Shown here: positions 34,490 to 40,564 of the stretch, piece after piece | Numbering within the stretch: the stretch's first letter is position 1 | Layout of the letters: each line of letters opens with the position of its first letter | Source of the DNA: Planctomycetaceae bacterium | GTDB taxonomy: Bacteria; Planctomycetota; Planctomycetia; Planctomycetales; Planctomycetaceae | Length of the DNA: 40,564 bases | Direction: 5' to 3' | Assembly (NCBI GenBank): GCA_018699955.1 | Contig: JABISG010000146.1 | Location: 1 to 40,564, forward strand | Position numbers and translations under genes: made by a program | The notes under the pieces: model-generated | What the model was told of the DNA's origin: nothing | Database searches by the model: none | What the model saw: only the letters and a program-made list of their open reading frames with translations

Positions 34490-35465
34490 ACGGCAATCGG
34501 TGGCCAAGCTGGAACGCCGCCGCGACGAAGCGTGGCAGCGAGTGAAGCGGCACGCATCGCTGCACTCGATCATCGTGATTGTGCTGGGCATTGTCTTGTG
34601 CGGCGGCGATTGGATTTTCGCCCAGGCAGAATCGCGACAACGAACACAGCCGAGCGAAGTCGTTCGGGGGCAGTCGAATTCCACAACCGATGCGTCCACC
34701 TCGACGCAAAAGGGCGAAGGATCAAACCCGGCACCGTTTAATGTCGATGTCGAACAGATGGTCTCGCCCGGCGGTCTCTCTTCGACATTGAAGCTGATGA
34801 TGTTGATGACCGTGCTGAGCCTGGCACCGTCGATTCTCATCATGACCACCTGTTTTATTCGATTCGTAATCGTACTTGGCTTGTTGCGGCAGGCGCTGGG
34901 AACTCAGCAATTGCCACCCAATCAGGTCATCATTTCGCTCTGCCTGTTTATGACACTGCTCGTGATGGGACCGGTCTGGCGTGAAGCATACAACGAGGGA
35001 ATTCGCCCCTACACCGATCCACAACCGGGCGACGCGCCGACCGATCTAGCCAGGGCCACACAGCGAACCATCGGGCCGCTTCGCGGATTTATGAGCGACC
35101 AGATCGAAAAGGCCGGCAACAGCGATGCCATCTGGATGTTCGTTGAGTTTCAGAGGCCAGCACCTGGATCGCCGGGGGCTGAAGAGTTTCAACTCCCCTC
35201 CAGCTACGACGAAGTCGATTTGACCGTCCTGTTGCCGGCGTACATGTTGAGCGAAATCAAGACGGCCTTCGTCATCGGATTTCAGCTCTACCTGCCGTTT
35301 CTCATCATCGACATGGTCATTGCATCGGTCCTCATCAGTATGGGCATGATGATGTTGCCGCCCGTGCTGATTTCACTGCCGTTCAAGTTACTGCTGTTTG
35401 TGTTGATTGACGGCTGGTACCTCACCGTTGGCATGTTGCTGGAGAGCGTCCGCCCGTTTGGCTGA
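34482..35465 (+). CDS. fliP: Flagellar export gate protein FliP
   Basis: The protein has 327 residues from the ATG at 34482, inside the end of fliO. The FliP core is clear: LKLMMLMTVLSLAPSILIMT, TCFIRFVIVLGLLRQALGTQ, QLPPNQVIISLCLFMTLLVM and the C-terminal hydrophobic pair (FLIIDMVIASVLISMGMMML, PPVLISLPFKLLLFVLIDGW). The first about 85 residues are an extra basic region, a hydrophobic segment (SIIVIVLGIVLCGGDWIFAQ, a possible signal peptide) and a Ser/Thr-rich linker. FliP is the main pore subunit of the type III export gate with FliQ and FliR. Confidence 0.95.
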   Translation: MSKRQSVAKLERRRDEAWQRVKRHASLHSIIVIVLGIVLCGGDWIFAQAESRQRTQPSEVVRGQSNSTTDASTSTQKGEGSNPAPFNVDVEQMVSPGGLSSTLKLMMLMTVLSLAPSILIMTTCFIRFVIVLGLLRQALGTQQLPPNQVIISLCLFMTLLVMGPVWREAYNEGIRPYTDPQPGDAPTDLARATQRTIGPLRGFMSDQIEKAGNSDAIWMFVEFQRPAPGSPGAEEFQLPSSYDEVDLTVLLPAYMLSEIKTAFVIGFQLYLPFLIIDMVIASVLISMGMMMLPPVLISLPFKLLLFVLIDGWYLTVGMLLESVRPFG

Positions 35466-35531
35466 CGACCTCAGTCATCGTTTGGCCGCCAATGTCTTTA
35501 CACAATTACTTCTTCTCGTTGCCTTGTTCTC

Positions 35532-35798
35532 ATGACAATCGACCTGGCCGTCGAACTCAGTCGCGCCGCCGTCATGCTGACGTTGAAACTCGGTGCGCCC
35601 ATTCTGGTGATGGCCGTGGCGGTCGGGCTGATCATCAGCGTGATGCAAGCGGTCACACAGCTACAGGATCAGACCCTCAGCTTCGTCCCGAAAATTGTTG
35701 CGATGTTGTTGACCCTGCTTTACATCCTGCCGTGGGCGATGAGCGAGATGATGGAATACACGTCGGAACTCGTGTTGAGCATTCCAGGGAACCTGTGA
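35532..35798 (+). CDS. fliQ: Flagellar export gate protein FliQ
   Basis: The 88 residues match the family. Two long hydrophobic helices (LGAPILVMAVAVGLIISVMQ; PKIVAMLLTLLYILPWAMS) flank the conserved AVTQLQDQTLSFVPK loop. FliQ wraps around the FliP-FliR channel. It lies between fliP and fliR in the standard order. Confidence 0.96.
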   Translation: MTIDLAVELSRAAVMLTLKLGAPILVMAVAVGLIISVMQAVTQLQDQTLSFVPKIVAMLLTLLYILPWAMSEMMEYTSELVLSIPGNL

Positions 35799-35884
35799 GT
35801 GGATCGTGCATAGGAAATTAGGCGAACTGTGAGCGTAAGCCCACTGATGGCTTTTACTCCTTGCCACGTTTGAATTGAAGTGAC

Positions 35885-36862
35885 GTGAACAATCTTCTCG
35901 CCATTCTTTCGCCTGGTCAATTCGTGGGCGATCTGCTGCTGCAGACGGCCACCCTTCAGTTCTACGCATTTACGCTGGTGTTGGTGCGAATGAGCGGGCT
36001 GATGGTTATCGGGCCGGCACTCGGCACATCGGCGATCCCGGTCAATATTCGTGTTTTTCTCGTGCTTGTGTTGTCGCTGTTGATCACGCCGACGTTGAAC
36101 AATCATTCGCGAACGATGTTTCAGCGACTGGACAGCAATGGCGACCATCTGGTCTCACAAGACGAAGTTCCCGACTCGCTTCGCGAACGATTCAACCGAC
36201 GGGCAGCCGAATTGCCTCGTCAAAACGTAGTCGCAATGACTGAATCAGAGTTCACAGCCGAACGGAAGATTCCACCGACGATCGCTAATTACCTGTGGGT
36301 GATCATCGGAGAGTTCTCAATCGGGTTTGTACTTGGATTTGGGGTCAAAACTGTGTTGTCCGGCTTGCAGTTGGCCGGCCAAATGATCGACCAGCAAGCG
36401 GGACTCGCACTTGCCGAAGTGTTCAATCCCGGTTTCGATACCAACACATCGCTCAGCGGAACCTTTCTGTTCATGTTCGGCGTCACGGTGTTCTTGCTTT
36501 TGGAACCCGTTGGTGGCCACCTGATGATGATCTCGGCACTTATCGAAACGTTTCAAACAATTCCCATTGGCGGAGCTTTCGTCTCGGTGACCGCCGTGGA
36601 ACTGTTGCGAGATTTGGTACATCAGTCATTGGTCCTGGCAATTCAGGTTGCTGCCCCGCTGTTGGCGGGAATGTCGTTGGTCGCTCTGGCGATGGGATTT
36701 CTGGGACACACAGTTCCACAAATCAACGTGTTAATCGTCGGCTTTCCAATTCGTGCTGTGACGAACCTGCTCATCCTCAGTTTGACGCTTTCAGGAGCCG
36801 CCCGTGTCGTTGTCGATGTGATTCCCAAAGTGATCGACCACCTTCGCAGCGTGCTTGTCTGA
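35885..36862 (+). CDS. fliR: Flagellar export gate protein FliR with an EF-hand insertion
   Basis: The protein has 325 residues from GTG 35885 (NNLLAILSPGQFVGDLLLQT). The FliR core is visible (FTLVLVRMSGLMVIGPALGT, VFLVLVLSLLITPTL, VIIGEFSIGFVLGFGVKTVL, LAGQMIDQQAGLALAEVFNP). Most FliR proteins have about 260 residues; here an extra of about 60 residues sits between the early hydrophobic segments and IIGEFSIGF. It contains DSNGDHLVSQDE (residues 83-94), a 12-residue EF-hand calcium loop with Asp1, Asn3, Asp5, Ser9 and Glu12 in place, preceded and followed by helices (TMFQRL, VPDSLRERFNRRAAEL). FliR is part of the export pore. Confidence 0.95.
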   Translation: MNNLLAILSPGQFVGDLLLQTATLQFYAFTLVLVRMSGLMVIGPALGTSAIPVNIRVFLVLVLSLLITPTLNNHSRTMFQRLDSNGDHLVSQDEVPDSLRERFNRRAAELPRQNVVAMTESEFTAERKIPPTIANYLWVIIGEFSIGFVLGFGVKTVLSGLQLAGQMIDQQAGLALAEVFNPGFDTNTSLSGTFLFMFGVTVFLLLEPVGGHLMMISALIETFQTIPIGGAFVSVTAVELLRDLVHQSLVLAIQVAAPLLAGMSLVALAMGFLGHTVPQINVLIVGFPIRAVTNLLILSLTLSGAARVVVDVIPKVIDHLRSVLV

Positions 36863-36929
36863 CGAAGAGATAAGAGACGCCCATTCTCCCACTGTCGCCA
36901 CCCACTACCCACTATTCTAAAGTTGTGAA

Positions 36930-38063
36930 ATGGCCGGAGACGACGTTGGTGATCGGACAGAGGAACCGACCGATCGTAAGCGATCTGAAGCCCGCGAGAA
37001 GGGCAATATTGCGCGCAGCACCGACTTGAACGCTGCCGGCCTGATGATGGCCGCCGCTGCCGCCATCTATTTCTTCGGGCTTTCAATGACCCGTGAAATG
37101 GCGGAGTTTCTGCATTCGAACCTCAGCCGTCCTTATTGGACCAGCATCGATCCGCCAACGGCCATCAAGCTCTCGAGCAGCGTTGCCGATTTTCTGGGGA
37201 CGACTGTGTTGCCGTTGATGCTGATGATGGCCGGTTCGGCATTGGCGCTCAATCTGATGCAGGTCGGTTTCCTGTTGAACACGGAATCGCTGCAGCCAAA
37301 AGCATCGCGGATTAATCCACTCGAAGGCGTCAAGCGCATTGTTTCCATCCGCGCATTGGTCAAGCTGGGAGTGAGCCTCGGAAAACTCATCGTGCTGATG
37401 TCGATTGCCGTGTGGTTCATCTCCTCAGCAGTTCCCGAACTCCTGCATTCGCTTGATATGGAATGGATGCCGACCGACGCGACGACTGCCGGAAAGTCGT
37501 TTCGTGAGACCCGTTTTGCCGCTCTGTTTCTGGTTTCGCTTCGCGACTTGCTGGGAAGCCTGGCGTTTCAACTTGCTGCGGCGCTGGTCATCCTCGCGCT
37601 GATCGATTTCGCTTTTCAAAAGTGGAAACACGAGCAAGACTTGAAGATGACGAAGCAGGAAATTCGCGACGAGATGAAGAACATGGAAGGCGATCCGCTC
37701 ATTCGTCAGCGTCGCCGCGACGCCCACCGCAAGATCGCCCAGGCCCGCGAGTTGAACGAAGTTCGCGATGCCGATGTTGTGATTACCAACCCAACCCACA
37801 TCGCCGTTGCCCTGAAGTACGACCCGGACAAAACCCCCGCCCCCAAAGTGGTTGCCAAGGGCAAGGGAGAGATTGCAATGCGAATTCGCCAGATTGCCGC
37901 CGAGCACGGCGTGACGATCATCGAACGCAAACCGCTCGCCCGGGCATTGTATGCCAACGTCAAAGTCGGCCACATCATTCCCGTCGATATGTACGAGGTG
38001 TTCGTCGAGATCATGGCCTACGTCTACCGCCTGACCGGCCGCGTCGCACCTCCGGTCGAATAA
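36930..38063 (+). CDS. flhB: Flagellar export switch protein FlhB
   Basis: The 377-residue protein begins with the family signature (DRTEEPTDRKRSEAREKGNI), has four membrane helices and a cytosolic autoproteolytic domain with Asn287-Pro-Thr-His290 in VITNPTHIAVALKYDPD. Cleavage after the Asn switches export from hook to filament proteins, in concert with FliK. IIERKPLARALYANVKVGHI is also typical. flhA, which commonly follows, is not found before the tRNA gene. Confidence 0.97.
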   Translation: MAGDDVGDRTEEPTDRKRSEAREKGNIARSTDLNAAGLMMAAAAAIYFFGLSMTREMAEFLHSNLSRPYWTSIDPPTAIKLSSSVADFLGTTVLPLMLMMAGSALALNLMQVGFLLNTESLQPKASRINPLEGVKRIVSIRALVKLGVSLGKLIVLMSIAVWFISSAVPELLHSLDMEWMPTDATTAGKSFRETRFAALFLVSLRDLLGSLAFQLAAALVILALIDFAFQKWKHEQDLKMTKQEIRDEMKNMEGDPLIRQRRRDAHRKIAQARELNEVRDADVVITNPTHIAVALKYDPDKTPAPKVVAKGKGEIAMRIRQIAAEHGVTIIERKPLARALYANVKVGHIIPVDMYEVFVEIMAYVYRLTGRVAPPVE

Positions 38064-38069
38064 CGGCCC

Positions 38070-38087
38070 GCGCCCGACAACTCGGGC
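38070..38087 (+). terminator. Possible transcription terminator after flhB
   Basis: CGCCCGA and TCGGGCG form a perfect 7-bp stem with a 4-base loop (CAAC), starting 6 bases after the flhB stop. There is no T-run, so the intrinsic-terminator call is tentative, but this is the end of a long co-directional gene run. Confidence 0.4.
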
Positions 38088-38260
38088 GAAGCGGCCACAA
38101 CCTGCGATCAACGACAGATCACTGGGAAGCAACACGGGATTCAACAGAAAATGACTTGCAAATCAGCAGCCGGATTGCAATAACTGACCTTCGCACGGTG
38201 GCTGTCCCATTTTGTTGAGAAGTGACATAATCGACTAAGCCGTGTGAGGAAGAAGAAGAA

Positions 38261-38334
38261 CGGGACGTAGCGCAGTCTGGTAGCGCACTTGACTGGGGGT
38301 CAAGAGGTCGCAGGTTCAAATCCTGTCGTCCCGA
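38261..38334 (+). tRNA. tRNA-Pro (anticodon GGG)
   Basis: The 74-base sequence folds as a full cloverleaf: acceptor CGGGACG/CGTCCCG with discriminator A, D arm GCGC..GCGC, anticodon arm CTTGA-CTGGGGG-TCAAG with anticodon GGG, and T arm GCAGG-TTCAAAT-CCTGT. CCA is not encoded. It decodes CCC and probably CCU proline codons. Its 3' half is the attachment site for the neighbouring recombinase element. Confidence 0.97.
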
Positions 38335-39535
38335 CTTTGGAACTCATTTGCCCGTGGGATGTTACGACGTCCTGCGGGCTTTGTGGTTGGGGGCCGGCAT
38401 GCAGGGTGTTACCTGGATTGTTACCTGAAACGCCCGATTTTGCGTGTTCTTGCCACAACTCATCCGATACGTCATCGGTATCCTGCGCCACATAATATGC
38501 CATTGTTGTCTTGATGTCAGCATGGCGCATCAACAACTGCAGCGTGGCCGGTTTCACTCGTCGTGACCATCGTGTTCCGAACGACCGCCGCAAATCATGG
38601 CAGGTGGCGAATTGATCCTCACTCTTGTCAACGACGACATTTGCGGCCCTGCCAATCTGAGAGACCTTGCGGCCCACTGTGTTGGTTGTCAGATATCCTT
38701 TCCGGCCACGCAATTGGAAGATGCGACCGACACGTTCTGATTCCGGCGTTCGTAACAGCCATTCGGCGAAATCTGGAGTCATTGGCAGCAATTCGTCCTT
38801 GTGCCGCTTCTGTCCTTCTGCCCAGAAACGAAATCGCGGGTGACGTCCAGACAGATCGACTGTGACATCGGCGTCAACGTCCCAAGAAAGAATCAGCGAC
38901 TCGTCCAGACGTAGTCCCGATAGCCACAAGCCCGTGAGGTAATGTAGCCAATCGGCTGCGTCAGTGGGGCGCACAGACGGCACAACGTCGAGCATTCGCT
39001 CAAATTCTTCCAGCGTAATTGGCCGTCCTTTCATCTTACTGGTAGTTCGCCCCCGCTTCGGCATTGTGAATTTTGGAATCTCCGAAAGCAGGCCGATTTC
39101 GTGCGCCCACCCGAGAGCCGCACGAAGATGCTTGAGATAACAGCGGATTGTCGACTCTTTAACATCCGTTCCTCGCAGCATTGCCTGAAATTGGCTCAGG
39201 GCTCTGGCGTCTACTTTCGCCAGTCGGCGAATCCGCAACTTCTCAAAATGGTTCAGCGTTGCATTCATCGTTTGTGCATAATTGTCGGACAGCCCTGACA
39301 GCTTCTCGTCTTCGTATCGTTGACGGAACTCATTCCAAGTTACTTTCAATGTCGACTTGAACCGCCCCTCCCGCAGGTCGTGTTCCCACTTAGCTGCAAA
39401 CCGGTCCGCGTCTTTCCGCCGACGAGTCCCGGTGGACTTCGAGACGTGCTTGCCCGTCAAAGGGTCAACATAACGCGCCATGAGGTTTCGCTGTTTTCCG
39501 TAATCCACGACATGCACTTTGATTTCCTCCGCCAT
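38300..39535 (-). CDS. Tyrosine recombinase / phage-type integrase
   Basis: The 411-residue protein has an N-terminal arm-binding domain (residues 1-60), a SAM-like core-binding domain (YAQTMNATLNHFEKLRIRRL) and a catalytic domain with Arg209 in LSGLRLDESL, His313-x-x-Arg316 in CHDLRRSFG, His338 in LMRHADIKTTM and Tyr347. GGGAG precedes the ATG at 39535 by 8 bases. Its last residues (VGTTGFEPATS) are read antisense through the 3' half of the tRNA-Pro gene, which is the attachment core. It should catalyse integration and excision of the element between this tRNA and a right end not certainly inside the window. Confidence 0.94.
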   Translation of the reverse strand: MAEEIKVHVVDYGKQRNLMARYVDPLTGKHVSKSTGTRRRKDADRFAAKWEHDLREGRFKSTLKVTWNEFRQRYEDEKLSGLSDNYAQTMNATLNHFEKLRIRRLAKVDARALSQFQAMLRGTDVKESTIRCYLKHLRAALGWAHEIGLLSEIPKFTMPKRGRTTSKMKGRPITLEEFERMLDVVPSVRPTDAADWLHYLTGLWLSGLRLDESLILSWDVDADVTVDLSGRHPRFRFWAEGQKRHKDELLPMTPDFAEWLLRTPESERVGRIFQLRGRKGYLTTNTVGRKVSQIGRAANVVVDKSEDQFATCHDLRRSFGTRWSRRVKPATLQLLMRHADIKTTMAYYVAQDTDDVSDELWQEHAKSGVSGNNPGNTLHAGPQPQSPQDVVTSHGQMSSKVGTTGFEPATS

Positions 39536-39544
39536 TCAAGTACT

Positions 39545-39607
39545 CCCTATTTGAGGTCATTTCGGACGGCGATACACCGCACACGACACTGTATCCTATT
39601 GAGGATA
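39545..39607. promoter_or_regulatory. Possible operator sites between integrase and XRE gene
   Basis: Two similar motifs, CCCTATTTGAGG at 39545-39556 and TCCTATTGAGG at 39594-39604, lie in the divergent gap. The second is part of an inverted repeat TATCCT-ATTG-AGGATA (39592-39607). The first lies right before the integrase start. They are plausible binding sites for the adjacent XRE protein. Confidence 0.35.
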
Positions 39608-39661
39608 TACTGTATTCGAGGCCTACTTGCTGATCAATCCTTTCTGCGATATATTTTTGGA

Positions 39662-39958
39662 ATGCCCCCCAAAAAGACATCATCGAAGCCGGTAGCCGTC
39701 CGCTTGCGGGATGGTTCTGTCGTCGAAGTGGCAGCAGCAGAGACGAATGACATCGAATTTGCACAGTCGCTCCGCGACGCGATTGTCAATAGTGGCCTGT
39801 CTCAGTACCGCCTCTCGATCCTGACTGGTATCCCTCAGTCGGCTCTGAGTGGCTTCCTCACGGGTCGGGACATACGGCTCTCGACGTTCACAAAACTGGC
39901 GCAGGTTATGGGATTCGAGTTGCAACAGAACCCCAACAAGGCACCACGCAACGTGTGA
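39662..39958 (+). CDS. XRE-type helix-turn-helix regulator
   Basis: The protein has 98 residues from the ATG at 39662 (MPPKKTSSKPVAVRLRDGSV); the frame is open far upstream but overlaps the integrase. The C-terminal part is a Cro/CI-type helix-turn-helix: FAQSLRDAIVNSGLSQYRLS, ILTGIPQSALSGFLTGRDIR, LSTFTKLAQVMGFEL. The N-terminal 35 residues look like a short strand pair. It is divergent from the integrase and probably controls it. Confidence 0.88.
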   Translation: MPPKKTSSKPVAVRLRDGSVVEVAAAETNDIEFAQSLRDAIVNSGLSQYRLSILTGIPQSALSGFLTGRDIRLSTFTKLAQVMGFELQQNPNKAPRNV

Positions 39959-40135
39959 GTATCGCCCGACTTTGGTAGGCGTTTTCCAGCGAATCATCTT
40001 CCTGCTCGTACAGCGATGTGTTCATCAAACTGAATGTCTGTTAAATCGTGTAGTACAACTCCGTCAGTTGTTTCTGCAACATCAACCAATCCTTCAGCAC
40101 GCATTTCTGAGGATGTCGGGAGGGATCGTAATCGA

Positions 40136-40393
40136 TCACTTCCCGATTGTCGTTCGTTTCTCTCGAATGCTCACCAGCGGACACCTGCCCGGTTTGCGGT
40201 CAACGGTCACCAGTCCAGCATCTTCCAGTGCGGCCAAGGCGCGGTAGCCGGCCTGTCGATTGACGCCAAACCGTTCAATCATCTTTGTCGTCAATCTCAA
40301 TTTGGTACGTCTCTTCTCCAATCCCGCTTGAAACCAGATCACCAGCGCCACAGCGAGTGGATACTTTCCAGACAATGCGGTTGCGGCAATCAT
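40136..40393 (-). CDS. Small winged-helix-like protein, possibly 5'-damaged
   Basis: The 85-residue frame has a C-terminal helix-turn-helix with wing (KLRLTTKMIERFGVNRQAGY, RALAALEDAGLVTVDRKPGR). This pattern recalls a small protein type that I associate with planctomycete mobile DNA (from memory, not searched). Directly upstream of the ATG, in frame, lies AKFIKGPLPLPW, which reads like more of the same protein, but a TAG precedes it and no usual start codon is available there. The gene may therefore have lost its start or may use the ATG at 40393. The function is unknown. Confidence 0.5.
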   Translation of the reverse strand: MIAATALSGKYPLAVALVIWFQAGLEKRRTKLRLTTKMIERFGVNRQAGYRALAALEDAGLVTVDRKPGRCPLVSIREKRTTIGK

Positions 40394-40482
40394 CCACGGG
40401 AGTGGCAGTGGTCCTTTGATGAATTTGGCCTACCCCCGATCTTTGTACCACCCTCAGTGAGAGAATCGGGGTTCAGGTAACA

Positions 40483-40531
40483 CGTTCTGTTCAACAGGGC
40501 GCAGCGTAGCGAAGTCCTGTTGAACAGAACG
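40483..40531. repeat. Perfect 16-bp inverted repeat
   Basis: CGTTCTGTTCAACAGG (40483-40498) and its exact complement (40516-40531) are separated by 17 bases. A 14-bp perfect palindrome GCCGCATATGCGGC follows at 40533-40546. The region from 40394 to the window end holds no other gene. Such structures occur at recombination, transfer or replication sites of mobile elements; the exact role is unknown. Confidence 0.9.
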
Positions 40532-40564
40532 GGCCGCATATGCGGCGGGGGTCTCGTAGTCCAA

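Noticed and set aside
38226..38231. CATAAT as a -10 box for the tRNA-Pro gene
   Set aside because: The position is suitable, but no acceptable -35 element lies 16-18 bases upstream.
1..40564. CRISPR array or ribosomal RNA genes
   Set aside because: No regularly spaced repeats with spacers and no rRNA-like sequence were seen; the only tandem repeat is the 19-bp triplet at 16631-16687.

Overview
The window looks like chromosomal DNA of a planctomycete (Planctomycetia). The flagellar gene order, the ThuA/DUF1080 fusion protein, the secreted sulfatase, the acidic spacer-rich proteins, the many GTG/TTG or poorly preceded starts and the EF-hand insertion all fit that phylum. This is an inference from gene content; no ribosomal RNA is present to confirm it.

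Layout. Positions 1-2289 hold the end of a large ThuA-DUF1080-metallopeptidase protein. Positions 2306-6253 hold four leftward genes: a small unknown protein, a secreted thiol redoxin whose catalytic Cys codon is an in-frame UGA (a probable selenoprotein with a SECIS-like hairpin just after the UGA), a Cache-sensor adenylate cyclase and a GNAT acetyltransferase, the last two coupled through ATGA. Positions 6689-10091 hold a rightward signalling operon: a single-domain response regulator, a CheC-like phosphatase and a hybrid histidine kinase with Hpt. A leftward sulfatase (10174-11628), two small unknown genes and a 952-residue TPR membrane protein follow.

Positions 16130-38063 form one long rightward flagellar locus: flgN-like, an NtrC-type regulator, flgB, flgC, fliE, fliF, fliG, fliH, fliI, fliJ, a motE-like gene, fliK, flgD, flgE, flbD, motA, motB, fliL, fliN, fliO, fliP, fliQ, fliR, flhB. 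Together they encode the MS ring, part of the C ring, the export ATPase and most of the export gate, the proximal rod, the hook and the stator. fliM is missing from its usual place between fliL and fliN, and flhA does not follow flhB. Two genes are interrupted: flgB by a one-base frameshift and the motE-like gene by an in-frame TAG. The regulator has lost its Walker A lysine, Walker B acidic pair and GAFTGA loop. FliN carries two FliM-like EIDALL peptides, and FliR carries an EF-hand loop.

From 38261 on there is a tRNA-Pro(GGG) used as an integration site. A tyrosine recombinase ends antisense inside the tRNA gene and is followed by a divergent XRE-type regulator, a small winged-helix protein with a damaged-looking 5' end, and a strong 16-bp inverted repeat at the window's right edge. 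This part is the edge of an integrated mobile element.

The most notable candidates are the UGA-containing redoxin, the FliN/FliM arrangement, the FliR EF-hand and the apparently ATPase-dead flagellar regulator.
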